A stretch of DNA of 40,860 nucleotides, taken from positions 1-40,860 of the forward strand of contig JADFIA010000018.1 in assembly GCA_022566895.1 (NCBI GenBank). The letters are read 5' to 3'. The notes beneath the pieces were generated by a model. That model was not told the origin of the DNA. It saw only the letters and a program-made list of their open reading frames with translations, and did no database searches. A program made the translations under genes and the position numbers. Source of the DNA: Pseudomonadota bacterium. GTDB taxonomy: Bacteria > Pseudomonadota > Alphaproteobacteria > Sphingomonadales > SMXR01. Shown one piece after another: positions 31,076-40,319 of the stretch (position 1 is its first letter; each line of letters opens with the position of its first letter).

Positions 31076-33221
31076 CTAATCCTTTAAGCCTTTCGCGGAG
31101 TTCCTGGGTAACCAGACGGGCCTCCTCGAAGTTTCTGACCACCCTTGGTGTGATGAGGATGAGCAGCTCGGTGCGCAGCTCGATATCTTTGCTCGATTTG
31201 AACAGGTTGCCGAGGATTGGAATGCGCGAAAGATAGGGTATCCCGGTCTCGCTGGTCTGGATCGATTCCTGGATCAGGCCGCCCAGGGCGATGGTCTCGC
31301 CGCTCTGAACGGATATCGTACTGGAGATGCGGCGGCGCTGAATGGTCGGCGAGTTGATCCCCGAGGTGGTGGTCAGGACCACCGACGAGACCTCCTGCTC
31401 GATATCGATGATCACCAAGCCGCCGGCGTTTACACGGGGGGTCACTTGCAGAATTACCCCGGTGTCTTTGAATTCGATCTCGTTGACGATCGGCGAATCC
31501 GGGTCGATGGTACTCACGGCGCTTCGGGTAAGGACCGGAACCTGGTCGCCAACCTGGAGGAAAGCGGTGTGATTGTTCAGGACCATCAGCTGCGGGGACG
31601 AAATGACGCGGACATTGGTGATATCGTCCAGCGCGTCGAGCACCACCCGCACGTCATTGTTGTTGTCAAGGACATAGGAAAAGCCAGGGAATACCGGCGA
31701 TACCGCGCCAGTGCTGAAATTGCTGAGTGTAAACTCGCTGTTTCTCGAATTGAAAAACCATTGCAAGCCAAACCGCAGTTCCTCATTTAAAGTAACCTCT
31801 GCAATGGTCGCCTCGATCAGAACCTGCAAAGGCGGTACGTCCAGCTCACGCAACGCCGTGCGGATCAGACGGTGCTCTGTTTCGGAGGCGAGAATGACCA
31901 AGGCATTATTGGATTCATCGGCAATAACACGAAGGCCGGTCTCGTATTGCACAAACCCCTGGATGGCCCCACGGCCCGGCTGCCGCCGTGGCGTCACCTC
32001 CATTGACGAAGCGGTTTCAATGCCGCTGGTGATGGTTCTCGGCTCCAGTCCCGGTGCGACAGCTGTTCGCCGACCCGGCAGGAATCCAGGACCCGGTGCA
32101 TAGTTCGAACTGGGTTGGGCGTCGAAAAGTTGGCCTAGTATGGCCGCCAGCTCCACAGCCCGGCCATTCTGAATCCGATAGACCTTCAGGCTCCGTCCAC
32201 CCAATTCCTCCTGACCGACGTCCAGTCTTGTCAGCCAATCCTCAACCCGCTCCAGGTAGGTGGCATTATGTGTAATCACGAGGATAGAATTAAGGCGCTC
32301 GAGCGGCACGAAACGGATGATGCCGGCAGCGGAGGCATTCTCCTGGTTCGAAAAAATCTCACCGAGCTCATCTGCGATCGTCAATGCCTCTGCGTATTCT
32401 AGCGGGAACATCCCCAGCGACATGCCCTTCATCCAGTCAACATCGAAGGTTCTTATGAGGTCCAGAAGATTGGCCCGCGCCGGTCCCGAACCGGCAATCA
32501 GAAACAGGTTGCGATCTTCATCTGTTTGCAGAATAACTCCGTCCGGGACAAAGGGTCCGATGAGTTCCGATACTTCGCCAGCCGCAGCGAATTTCATCGG
32601 GATGATGCTGATGCCGAAACCGGGGTCGGCGCGCCCGGGGATCGCCAGCACTGGTGCCAGGCCAAGGCCGCCGGCTACGGCTTCGATGGGTGCAATCTGG
32701 TAGATCCCGTTGGCCCGGAACAGAGCGAGACCATTAAGCTGCAAGGCCTGTTCAAGAGTGGGCAATATTGCGGCGGCCGGTAAGGCGCCGCTCGTCTGGA
32801 GGCTTATTGTTCCTTGCACGCTCGGGTCGATAACATAAGGCTCTCCCAGGACGTCACCGAGGATCGACTTTACGACTTCTGCGATCGGTGCATTGCGAAA
32901 GTTGATCGCGGTTTCTCCGCCTGCGGTGGTGCTTAACGAGGGTTGGGCGACGGCGCTGCGATCGATGAATATTCCAGTGCCCCGCCGAATGACCTTTTCT
33001 ACGGATTTAGCAGCTTCCGGTTCCTTTGCAGCCGTTGTTGGCGCGACACTGATTGGCTTCTCTTTGTGAACTTGAGGGCCCAACAGAGGCACCGGGTCAC
33101 TTGTGTCTTTGCCCTTGGAATCGAGCATAGAGCAATTGGCCACACTGGTTGCAAGGAAGATCAATCCTACGCCGCAGGCAACCCTGCGAAGCCGACTGCG
33201 CCGTTCATTCAAATTTGTCAT
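31050..33221 (-). CDS. gspD: Type II secretion outer-membrane secretin GspD
   Basis: GspD forms the outer-membrane pore. It is 723 aa. The signal peptide ends near 'ATSVANC', which could be a lipoprotein site although -1 is Asn. The N0-N3 domains follow ('AINFRNAPIAEVVKSILGD', 'PLEYAEALTIADELG', 'VYRIQNGRAVELAAILGQLF', 'GLRVIADESNNALVILASE'). The secretin core has 'VPVLTRSAVSTIDPD', 'EFKDTGVILQVTPRVN' and 'IALGGLIQESIQTSETGIPYL'. The end lacks a long S domain for a pilotin. GGGAGG precedes the ATG. It sits between the gspC-like and gspK genes. Confidence 0.96.
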   Translation of the reverse strand: MTNLNERRSRLRRVACGVGLIFLATSVANCSMLDSKGKDTSDPVPLLGPQVHKEKPISVAPTTAAKEPEAAKSVEKVIRRGTGIFIDRSAVAQPSLSTTAGGETAINFRNAPIAEVVKSILGDVLGEPYVIDPSVQGTISLQTSGALPAAAILPTLEQALQLNGLALFRANGIYQIAPIEAVAGGLGLAPVLAIPGRADPGFGISIIPMKFAAAGEVSELIGPFVPDGVILQTDEDRNLFLIAGSGPARANLLDLIRTFDVDWMKGMSLGMFPLEYAEALTIADELGEIFSNQENASAAGIIRFVPLERLNSILVITHNATYLERVEDWLTRLDVGQEELGGRSLKVYRIQNGRAVELAAILGQLFDAQPSSNYAPGPGFLPGRRTAVAPGLEPRTITSGIETASSMEVTPRRQPGRGAIQGFVQYETGLRVIADESNNALVILASETEHRLIRTALRELDVPPLQVLIEATIAEVTLNEELRFGLQWFFNSRNSEFTLSNFSTGAVSPVFPGFSYVLDNNNDVRVVLDALDDITNVRVISSPQLMVLNNHTAFLQVGDQVPVLTRSAVSTIDPDSPIVNEIEFKDTGVILQVTPRVNAGGLVIIDIEQEVSSVVLTTTSGINSPTIQRRRISSTISVQSGETIALGGLIQESIQTSETGIPYLSRIPILGNLFKSSKDIELRTELLILITPRVVRNFEEARLVTQELRERLKGLDVFDIKKD

Positions 33222-33286
33222 CGTCCCGCCTCCCGTGTGGATTAGTCAATCGTTTTTCAACTTGCCAAATCGGCAATGTCGCTGGT

Positions 33287-33784
33287 TTATTCAGCTCCGC
33301 CGGTAAGTTCCAGTTCCTCAATTCTTCCCGACCGCTCAATTACGACCCGGTTCGGATCGATCCCGGAAACCGTCCACCCCGAGACTGTCTCCCCTGGCCT
33401 GGCACGTACTAATTCCGCTTGTCCGGGTAGTCTAAAAAGAACCCACCGGTCTTCTTTGGTTATCAAAATTCCAATCAGCTCAAATTCCCGGACCGTTGAA
33501 CCGGACTTGTTCCCAGTGCCTGGCGTCAAAATACGAATCGGCGTACGTTCCCGGTTCAGCACAGGGGATTCCAAGTATGCCCTGAAATCGGGACCGATAT
33601 AGCGAAGGTCGACTTCGTTCAGGGCAGCCGCCGGATTGCCGTGAATGCCCTCGCCGGACGAAACCGGCGATATCGCTTTTTCCCAGTCGTAAACAAGTTC
33701 TAGCATGACCGCTATCGCCAGGATTGCAATCAGATAGTTCAGCGCCCTTATTCCCTGGAAAGCGGATTTCAGTTTAATTTCCAT
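33287..33784 (-). CDS. Type II secretion inner-membrane GspC-like protein
   Basis: This 165-residue protein has one N-terminal membrane helix ('LNYLIAILAIAVMLELVYDW') and a periplasmic part. Its last ~60 residues resemble the HR domain of GspC or the related PilP/GspN core ('FELIGILITKEDRWVLFRL', then 'PGETVSGWTVSGIDPNRVVIER'). HR domains bind the N0 domain of the secretin encoded next in the operon. No PDZ domain is present. The ATG at 33784 has AGGGG six bases before and is preferred over the GTG at 33790. It overlaps the gspM end. Confidence 0.78.
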   Translation of the reverse strand: MEIKLKSAFQGIRALNYLIAILAIAVMLELVYDWEKAISPVSSGEGIHGNPAAALNEVDLRYIGPDFRAYLESPVLNRERTPIRILTPGTGNKSGSTVREFELIGILITKEDRWVLFRLPGQAELVRARPGETVSGWTVSGIDPNRVVIERSGRIEELELTGGAE

Positions 33785-34364
33785 CAGCACCCCTGATTCT
33801 CAAAGCAGCGGACAAGGTCATGAGGCCTGCGAACTGTTGCCTGCCGACACCGTTTCCGGTGCCTCGTAGCCGTCGCGAACGCAGCCGGTTCACAGATATT
33901 TTCTCTAAAGTCAGGAGCGGCCGGTGATTCTCAACGCCAACCAGAAAGCTACTCAGCTGATCGAGATTGCCGGTCAACTGGACTTGGATCGACACCCGTC
34001 CCGAGGCGCCGGATCCGTCAGCCACGCTGATGCGGCGCATCTGCGTCCCGGTTACCGCCGCCAGAGTGGTGATCTTGTCCTGCAGGGTTGCCACGGCAAC
34101 CGCCGCGTTTGTTGCCGTCATGTAAACCGTATCAAGCAACTTCTGCTGGTCTATTGCGGCCAGCCCCTCTGTGATCGTCTGCTGCCGGTCAACCACCACT
34201 CGAATCTGCTCGATCAGACGCGACACAGAGACAGCTTGGTCGCGCTGCTGCGTAAACAAAGTATATCCGGCGCCGAAGGTAACCGATAGCAAGGCAGCGA
34301 CGAGCACCAAGAACAGGGCGACAGCTAGCAGACGATCAAGGCGGTCGTTTCGGGCGATGCTCAT
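33774..34364 (-). CDS. gspM: Type II secretion GspM-like protein
   Basis: This 196-residue protein has one N-terminal transmembrane helix ('LLAVALFLVLVAALLSVTFGAGYTL' region, residues ~11-35), then a coiled-coil stretch and a small ferredoxin-like domain ('VSIQVQLTGNLDQLSSFLVGVE'). This is the plan of GspM, of the GspMb/PilO type, which partners GspL in the inner membrane. The ATG overlaps the gspL stop (ATGA), so translation is coupled. Sequence identity to textbook GspM is low; the assignment rests on domain plan and position. Confidence 0.78.
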   Translation of the reverse strand: MSIARNDRLDRLLAVALFLVLVAALLSVTFGAGYTLFTQQRDQAVSVSRLIEQIRVVVDRQQTITEGLAAIDQQKLLDTVYMTATNAAVAVATLQDKITTLAAVTGTQMRRISVADGSGASGRVSIQVQLTGNLDQLSSFLVGVENHRPLLTLEKISVNRLRSRRLRGTGNGVGRQQFAGLMTLSAALRIRGADGN

Positions 34365-35347
34365 GGCTTCAGTCCCGCGTCAACAAGTTGCGCCGTCAGC
34401 TCAAACCTTTCAGCGTCGCGGCTTTGATCGCGCACTCCCGCGGCACGGTATTGTATATCTGCAAACATTGTGGATTGGCTAAGGGCAGTCACCACATCGG
34501 CAGGAGTTGGTGAGAAACCAACGATCCGCAGTCGGCTGCCTTCCATCTCAAAGGAATCGAGCCACGAGTCTTGCGGGAAAATTCGGGAGAGTTCGGAAAG
34601 GACGTAGAGGGCAGACTTCGAGGGCTCCCGACGCTCTTCCAGCAGTTTCAGACTCTCGGTTACGGCCTGTACACGCTCAAGAATCGGCATGCTTTTTTGG
34701 GCCTCTTCCCTGGCCGCCAGAAGTTGGTCATCTCTTTCCTTGGTAATCTGTCCGAGCTTCATCGACGGGATGAAAGCGACGGCAAAAAGTAGCGCAAGCG
34801 CCACCAGCCACCGGATCATGCCGTCGAGCGGCCGGCCTCTACCCTTTTCGCCGGTGTCTGCAAACGGGAAGAAGAATAGCTGACCGGCCGATTCCACTTG
34901 CGCGCCGGCGGGAGTAAGACCAGCGTTACGAATCTTTTGGAAAAGGTCGCCCAGAGCCCGCCGCCGGATAACCGCAAAATTTACCGAAAAATGTCGCCGC
35001 GACCAATCCGGCCTATCTAACCTGTGCGAAATCACTACGTCTTTAGATGAAAACGGCGTCAGCTCATCGACTTCGGCTTGAAGCAATTCAGCAACCGAGT
35101 TGATTACGTTGAAAGGATAACTACGCGAGTTGAATAAAACGCTTTTGGGATCAAGCTGCACCATTACTTTTTCGCCTACCGGGAGGCCATCCGGTAAAAT
35201 CAGATCCTCGCCAACAGTGTCAACGGCGACACCTGATCGAGCTGGTTGATCGGGGTCGGAAAAAAGAAAGGGCATTGCCTCGGCAAGGCGTTTTCTCCAC
35301 CAGCCAAAGAACTGCATAAATGCGATCTTTAGTAAAATCGTAGTCAA
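34361..35347 (-). CDS. gspL: Type II secretion GspL/PilN-like protein
   Basis: This 328-residue protein has a shortened actin-like cytoplasmic part ('VMVQLDPKSVLFNSRSYPF', 'EVDELTPFSSKDVVISHRL'), a transmembrane helix near residues ~178-196 ('LVALALLFAVAFIPS') and a PilN-like periplasmic ferredoxin domain ('ALYVLSELSRIFPQDSWLDSF'). GspL links the secretion ATPase GspE to the membrane. The likely start is TTG at 35347 with AGGAAGG about seven bases upstream; an ATG at 35317 has no good ribosome site. Coupled to gspM downstream. Confidence 0.83.
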   Translation of the reverse strand: MTTILLKIAFMQFFGWWRKRLAEAMPFLFSDPDQPARSGVAVDTVGEDLILPDGLPVGEKVMVQLDPKSVLFNSRSYPFNVINSVAELLQAEVDELTPFSSKDVVISHRLDRPDWSRRHFSVNFAVIRRRALGDLFQKIRNAGLTPAGAQVESAGQLFFFPFADTGEKGRGRPLDGMIRWLVALALLFAVAFIPSMKLGQITKERDDQLLAAREEAQKSMPILERVQAVTESLKLLEERREPSKSALYVLSELSRIFPQDSWLDSFEMEGSRLRIVGFSPTPADVVTALSQSTMFADIQYRAAGVRDQSRDAERFELTAQLVDAGLKP

Positions 35348-35376
35348 AGGTCTGCCTTCCTGTGGTCCAACTCGCC

Positions 35377-36087
35377 TTACCCCCCGCTGTTCGCAAAATA
35401 GGCCTTCACGGTCTCCGGCAGCAGCCGGATTGACGACGTTGATATCCGCGGAGCTACAACGATCTCAGGCTTGTCGGCTTCCGAAGCCTCTCGTACTGGC
35501 TTTATGCCAATCAATACAGGCAAAGACCGTTGGCCCTGCCAACTCTCGGTCCAGGCACCCAAATGGCTCCGGGGATTTGTAGCGTAAAACGTGAATTCCT
35601 TGTCTTCGCGACCTAAGGAAATTATGGCTTCGTCCCACGCCGCCGGCACAGCGGTTTCGAACTCGCCCAGCGAGACCCGGCTGCGGTATATCACCAGCTC
35701 CGTCTTTCTCCCAACTCGCCGCAACTGCATCTCTTCACCATAAACTCCTTTTGTGCTGACACCGGCTTCAGCGGTCGTAAAAAAGCGGATGCGATGGGGC
35801 GATCCTTCAAAGTAGATCAACGTTGTCCTTCTGCCAGCGACAATGCTCACCGGTACGGCGCGGGACAGATGCCGGCGAAATACACTCTCGAGCGCGATTT
35901 CTTCACTGAGTGCCTCGCTTCTGCTGTCGGAAATTTCCCATATACGCAAGCCGCTACTTATGCTGGAGACCAGCCCGATGGATAGCAAGGCTACGAGGGC
36001 CAAAGAAACCAGCATCTCCATGAGCATGTATCCGGCCTCACACTTGTTTGAATTTGCCGGTCCGCTCATATTTCTGGCCCCGGTCAT
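35377..36087 (-). CDS. gspJ: Type II secretion minor pseudopilin GspJ
   Basis: This 236-residue minor pseudopilin has the processing site 'EAGYMLMEMLVSLALVALL', with Gly at -1 and Glu at +5. A long C-terminal domain contains 'RRHLSRAVPVSIVAGRRTTLIYFEG', typical of GspJ. The start ATG overlaps the gspI stop by four bases. It forms the pseudopilus tip with GspI and GspK, but gspK lies four genes further on here. The gap of about 29 bases to gspL is the only clear break in this half of the operon. Confidence 0.88.
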   Translation of the reverse strand: MTGARNMSGPANSNKCEAGYMLMEMLVSLALVALLSIGLVSSISSGLRIWEISDSRSEALSEEIALESVFRRHLSRAVPVSIVAGRRTTLIYFEGSPHRIRFFTTAEAGVSTKGVYGEEMQLRRVGRKTELVIYRSRVSLGEFETAVPAAWDEAIISLGREDKEFTFYATNPRSHLGAWTESWQGQRSLPVLIGIKPVREASEADKPEIVVAPRISTSSIRLLPETVKAYFANSGG

Positions 36088-36473
36088 TGCGGCAGTTCCG
36101 CACGGAAGGTCCGCAGCGTAAGTGTTCTGATCGCTTGATCATCTTGCCATTCGACCGTCACCGTAATTTCCGACAGCTGCTGGCCGATTGATAAAGTTTG
36201 GTCGGCGGGATTCAGCAAGTACGGGCGGGCCTCGATGCGCCATCGATAGTCTCCAGCAACACCCTGTTCGCCGCGGGGGTCATGAGTGACGTACCACTCC
36301 TGCAGTCTGGACTGTGCCAGCTGCTTGGCCGCCAGCACCTTTTCGCCGTTGCGGGTTCGCGCCAGCCCTTCGGTAAGCGTTCCAAGCGTCATGGTGGTGA
36401 CCAGCGCGCCGATGGCCAGCGCCACCAAGACCTCGACGAGGCTGAACCCCGCTTGCTCAACCCTCGTCGACAT
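36084..36473 (-). CDS. gspI: Type II secretion minor pseudopilin GspI
   Basis: This 129-residue minor pseudopilin has the prepilin site 'EQAGFSLVEVLVALAIGALV' (Gly -1, Phe +1, Glu +5). The C-terminal part has 'QLAQSRLQEWYV' and ends 'LRTFRAELPQ', as in GspI. AGGAGG sits just upstream of the ATG at 36473, so that start is preferred over 36539. It overlaps the gspH end and the gspJ start. Confidence 0.88.
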   Translation of the reverse strand: MSTRVEQAGFSLVEVLVALAIGALVTTMTLGTLTEGLARTRNGEKVLAAKQLAQSRLQEWYVTHDPRGEQGVAGDYRWRIEARPYLLNPADQTLSIGQQLSEITVTVEWQDDQAIRTLTLRTFRAELPQ

Positions 36474-36930
36474 TGTGGGCTCCTCCTTGACGCACCTGTC
36501 CGGTAATCCAGCTAATAATATAGGTGCGGCTGATACCATTCCTGGCCAGAGTGATTATGCCGCCGCTGGAGCTGCCGTCGGCGAAGAAGATCACCGAACC
36601 GGTCTGTTCATTTAGCGTCAGGCTTCGTGCCGTAGTAAAAGTTATCTGCAGGTCGGCGGATCCAAGTGTGATCGGCTCCCCTTGGTCTATACTGAGTTGA
36701 CGCGCCGCCACGTCCAGCCTGACCGCGACCGGCCGATTCAATCGAATCGCCAGCACTCTGGCTTCGCGTGCCGCCCTGGCAATCGCGGTTCCGGCTGCCT
36801 TGACTTCAAAGCCGGCCCGGGGGCCAGACACCAAAGGTACGGTCAGCACCAGGACCAGTCCCATTATCGCCAGCGCAATGAGCACCTCAAGCAGCGTGAA
36901 CCCGCTTTCCCTAGTTCGAAATGTCGGCAT
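36457..36930 (-). CDS. gspH: Type II secretion pseudopilin GspH
   Basis: This 157-residue minor pseudopilin has the prepilin site 'RESGFTLLEVLIALAIMGLV'. The following helix leads to 'AIARAAREARVLAIRLNRPVAV' and 'SVIFFADGSSSGGIITL', the GspH/FimT block. The ATG at 36930 lies inside the end of gspG and makes a normal-size GspH; a start at 37035 would add a stretch from another frame of gspG. GspH joins the major pseudopilin to the tip complex. Confidence 0.88.
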   Translation of the reverse strand: MPTFRTRESGFTLLEVLIALAIMGLVLVLTVPLVSGPRAGFEVKAAGTAIARAAREARVLAIRLNRPVAVRLDVAARQLSIDQGEPITLGSADLQITFTTARSLTLNEQTGSVIFFADGSSSGGIITLARNGISRTYIISWITGQVRQGGAHNVDEG

Positions 36931-37366
36931 CTTCGCCAACCCCCCCCTCAAGGTTGTCGGCACCAAACGAATAGAGATCGAATGGGCCATCGGTTCCGGG
37001 GCGCTGGTAGCGATACGGATTTCCCCAAGGATCAATCAGCCCCTCTGGTTTATCGACATAGGGTCCGTTCCAGGTAACTGGACCTGTTTCCGGTTTCCTC
37101 AGCAGCGCATCCAACCCCTGCCCCTCGGTGGGGTATGAGCCATTTTCAAGCCGGTAAATGTCAAGCGAAGCCTTCAGATTGCTGATCTGTATTAGGGCGA
37201 CATCGCTCTTGGCGGAGCCAAAAAGCTTCATAAGATTTGGCACCGCAAACATCGCGATCAATCCCAAAATTGCCAGAACAATCAGGATTTCGAGTAATGT
37301 ATAGCCACTTTCCCTTGCTTGGGTCCGCCTGACTTTCACCGTCTTCTCCTGTTCGAGATTTCCCAT
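36911..37366 (-). CDS. gspG: Type II secretion major pseudopilin GspG
   Basis: The major pseudopilin is 151 aa. The prepilin site is 'RESGYTLLEILIVLAILGLI' (Gly -1, Tyr +1, Glu +5). The helix continues 'VPNLMKLFGSAKSDVALIQI', and the globular end carries 'SYPTEGQGLDALLRKP' and 'DPWGNPYRYQRPG', the GspG signature for calcium-stabilised folding. The ATG directly abuts the gspF stop. Unlike the minor pseudopilins it is made in many copies. Confidence 0.95.
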   Translation of the reverse strand: MGNLEQEKTVKVRRTQARESGYTLLEILIVLAILGLIAMFAVPNLMKLFGSAKSDVALIQISNLKASLDIYRLENGSYPTEGQGLDALLRKPETGPVTWNGPYVDKPEGLIDPWGNPYRYQRPGTDGPFDLYSFGADNLEGGVGEDADISN

Positions 37367-38584
37367 TTACAGCAACTGGTTCAAGCCGAGGATCGCCGCC
37401 AGCACCGAAAACACGATTACACCGACGACCAATCCCATGATCAGGGTGATCACAGGAACAAGCAAAGCGATCAGCCGGTCCAGCTGCATTGTTACCTGCT
37501 CATCATAAAATTTTGCGACCCGCAAAAGCATAGAATCCAGCATTCCTGCCTCTTCGCCGACCCGGGAAAGCTGAACAAATATGTGTGGAAACCGCTGACT
37601 GGCTTGCAAAGCCACGGCAAACGTTGTGCCTTTTGTGACCGCATCCCTTAATTTTGCGACCTCGCCGGCCAAAACGGCATTGCCCAGTGCATTTCCGCTC
37701 GTTTCCAGCGCCCGTGTGATACCCACGCCGCCTTCGAGTTGCGCCCCAAGGACCCGAGCGAACCGGGCCGTGTCGATGTTCAAAATCAACTTACCCAATA
37801 CTGGTAAGGACAGCAAAAAACGTCCCAAAGCAACGCGTCCCCGGGCGCTCCGCCGGGCCTGGGAGACGACAACCACGATGGCCACCGGGACGAGAAGAAA
37901 GAGCCAATAGTAATCGACCACCGCCATGCCGAAGCTACGCACCCAGCGTGTCAGCAGCGGCAATTCCGTCCCGGCTGAGCGGAACAAAGGTTCGAACTGC
38001 GGCAAAACAAGCGTCACCACCAAGATAATCGCCGCTAAAGCCATCGTAAGAAGAAATGCCGGGTAATACATAGCCGAACGAACTTTGGCCCTTAAATGGT
38101 TGGAACGCTCAAGATATTCGGCCAGCTCCCCAAGTACTCCCGACAGACGGCCGCTTTCCTCACCGGCTCGGATCATCGCTACAAACTCAGCCGAAAAGGT
38201 CACACCATGGGTCGACACGGCTTGCGACAGGCTGATGCCGGATTTTACCTGACGGTGAATGTCGGCGATGATTTCCTTGGCTTTGCTTCGACGCTGCAGC
38301 TCGTTGACAGTCAAAAGGGCAGCATCAACAGCAAGACCAGCCTCGAGCAAACTCGCCAATGAGCGAGCAAACAAAGCTTGCTCCGTACGGTTGAGCCCCG
38401 GACTCAGCGAGATATCGCGATTCAGGAACTCAGCGAAACGAACGCCGCCTGCCGCGTCCAGCCTGACCGGGCGAAACTTCCGCGCCTCAAGATTGGCCTC
38501 GGCCTCACCCCTATTGGCGGCCAGGACTTCTCCCTGGCGAACTTCACCGCTGGCATCCAAGGCAATATATCGAAATCGTTCCAT
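37367..38584 (-). CDS. gspF: Type II secretion inner-membrane platform protein GspF
   Basis: GspF is the polytopic platform protein, 405 aa. Two GspF domains flank transmembrane helices: 'LARSLASLLEAGLAV-type' ('FARSLASLLEAGLAVDAAL') in the first half, and 'FARVLGAQLEGGVGITRALE' with 'GEEAGMLDSMLLRVA' in the second. The last helix 'VITLIMGLVVGVIVFSVLAAI' ends near 'LNQLL', as usual. It is separated from gspE by one base and from gspG by none, so the three are translated together. Confidence 0.95.
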   Translation of the reverse strand: MERFRYIALDASGEVRQGEVLAANRGEAEANLEARKFRPVRLDAAGGVRFAEFLNRDISLSPGLNRTEQALFARSLASLLEAGLAVDAALLTVNELQRRSKAKEIIADIHRQVKSGISLSQAVSTHGVTFSAEFVAMIRAGEESGRLSGVLGELAEYLERSNHLRAKVRSAMYYPAFLLTMALAAIILVVTLVLPQFEPLFRSAGTELPLLTRWVRSFGMAVVDYYWLFLLVPVAIVVVVSQARRSARGRVALGRFLLSLPVLGKLILNIDTARFARVLGAQLEGGVGITRALETSGNALGNAVLAGEVAKLRDAVTKGTTFAVALQASQRFPHIFVQLSRVGEEAGMLDSMLLRVAKFYDEQVTMQLDRLIALLVPVITLIMGLVVGVIVFSVLAAILGLNQLL

Positions 38585-38585
38585 A

Positions 38586-40319
38586 TCAGCTGTCCATTAC
38601 CACACGTAGGACTTCCTCGATCGAGGTTTCCCCCTTTAGAGCCTTATCAAAACCACAGTGACTGAGGCGCCGCAGCCCCCCTTTTTCTGCTGCCCGTAGG
38701 AGGTTAGGTTGGCCGTCGAACTGTGACAAATCGCTCTGGAAAGCTTCATCCACGGTCAAGATCTCATAAACAGCGGTCCGGCCCCGGTAACCGGTCTGAC
38801 TGCAGGAATCGCAGCCGTTTGCTTTCCAGACCGTATATGTTTTCTTACCCCCATCCCCCTCTTCAAGCGCCCAGCCAAGCCGCGAAGCCTCAACACAGAC
38901 TTCGGTCTTGCACTCGTTGCACAGGCGTCTGACCAACCGCTGGGCGATTATACCGGCCAAGGTGGCCGCCAGAAGATAGGGTTTGATTCCCATGTCAACC
39001 AGACGGGTAATGGATTCGACAGCACTGGTTGTGTGGACCGTCGAAAAAACTGTGTGCCCCGTAAGGGCTGCCTGCACCGCAATCTCGGCGGTTTCCAGGT
39101 CCCTGATCTCGCCTACCATTATGACGTCGGGATCGTGTCGCAGGGTCGAACGCAGCACTTTGGCAAATCCGAGGCCGATGTTTGAGCGAACCTGAGTTTG
39201 AACGATTCCGGGGAGTTGATATTCTACAGGGTCCTCCACGGTTTGGATTTTCCGGCTGTCGTCATTAATCATCTGAAGAGCAGTATAAAGGGTCGTGGTC
39301 TTGCCGCTGCCGGTCGGACCGGCCACCAGTATGATGCCATTGGGGCGCCGGATCAGACGGTCAATCTTTTCACATGCGTCCGCGCCAAACCCCAGGCTCT
39401 CGAGCTTCAATTCGACAGTGGAGCGATCGAGGATTCTTAGGACCACGCTCTCGCCACTTAGGGCCGGCATTGTAGAGATTCGCATATCTATCGGAATTCC
39501 CCGTACGGGATGCTTGATTCTTCCGTCCTGCGGCAGGCGGCGCTCCCCGATGTCGAGGTTTGCCATTAACTTGATGCGGGAAATCACGGCGCTGCGCAGT
39601 CGTGCCGGCGGGCTTTCCACGGTCTTTAGAATTCCGTCGATACGGAACCTCACAACAAGTTGGTCCTCGTAGGGTTCAAGGTGGATGTCCGATGCCCCGG
39701 CCTCGATCGCACGTTCGATAATCAGGTTTACGAGTTGAACCACGGGGGCCCCGCTGGCACTGTCCCTCAGGAGCTCCAGATCCTCCATTGCCAGGGTCGT
39801 GGAACCAACCTCGCCGGCTTCCGCCAGTCGTGCCATAGCTGTACTCCCGTCGTCATAAAGCCGATCGAGCGCCGACTGTATTTCATTGAGCGGTGCCAGT
39901 GTGACTTTGATCTTCTTATCGAGGGCCTGGCCCATGGCCTGCACAATGTAGTCGCAATCAGGACTGGCAGTGGCAATTGTGACCGTACGGCTGGTTTCAG
40001 CCAGCGGCAGGATAGAATATTTCCGCAAAAACCGGGAGTTTACGCGATCGACAAGCAACGGTTCAGCAGGAAAATCCTCGACCCTGGCCAACGGTAAATC
40101 AAACGTATTCGCAAGGGTCTCGGCCAGCTGCGTCTCTGCAATCATCCCCAGCCGCGGCAGGACATGCCACAGCCGGCTGTCCTCCTGTTCGGCCAGCTGT
40201 TGCGCCCGCGCCAAAGCATCCGGATCGACATGTCCCTCTTCGGCCAGGGACGCCGCCAGTGCCGCCTCGAGTTCCCGAGTCCTGTCTTGCCCTGTCGTGC
40301 CTACCAAATCCCCCTCCAT
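38586..40319 (-). CDS. gspE: Type II secretion ATPase GspE
   Basis: GspE is the cytosolic ATPase that drives the pseudopilus. It is 577 aa. N1/N2 domains are followed by the NTD ('ASDIHLEPYEDQLVVRFRIDG') and the RecA-like CTD with Walker A 'GPTGSGKTTT', Asp box 'TVEDPVEYQL', Walker B 'DVIMVGEIRD' and His box 'TGHTVFSTVHT'. The zinc tetracysteine 'LCNEC' and 'CDSCSQTGYRGR' lies near the C-terminus, as in T2SS ATPases. Its start overlaps the prepilin peptidase gene by 19 bases. Confidence 0.96.
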   Translation of the reverse strand: MEGDLVGTTGQDRTRELEAALAASLAEEGHVDPDALARAQQLAEQEDSRLWHVLPRLGMIAETQLAETLANTFDLPLARVEDFPAEPLLVDRVNSRFLRKYSILPLAETSRTVTIATASPDCDYIVQAMGQALDKKIKVTLAPLNEIQSALDRLYDDGSTAMARLAEAGEVGSTTLAMEDLELLRDSASGAPVVQLVNLIIERAIEAGASDIHLEPYEDQLVVRFRIDGILKTVESPPARLRSAVISRIKLMANLDIGERRLPQDGRIKHPVRGIPIDMRISTMPALSGESVVLRILDRSTVELKLESLGFGADACEKIDRLIRRPNGIILVAGPTGSGKTTTLYTALQMINDDSRKIQTVEDPVEYQLPGIVQTQVRSNIGLGFAKVLRSTLRHDPDVIMVGEIRDLETAEIAVQAALTGHTVFSTVHTTSAVESITRLVDMGIKPYLLAATLAGIIAQRLVRRLCNECKTEVCVEASRLGWALEEGDGGKKTYTVWKANGCDSCSQTGYRGRTAVYEILTVDEAFQSDLSQFDGQPNLLRAAEKGGLRRLSHCGFDKALKGETSIEEVLRVVMDS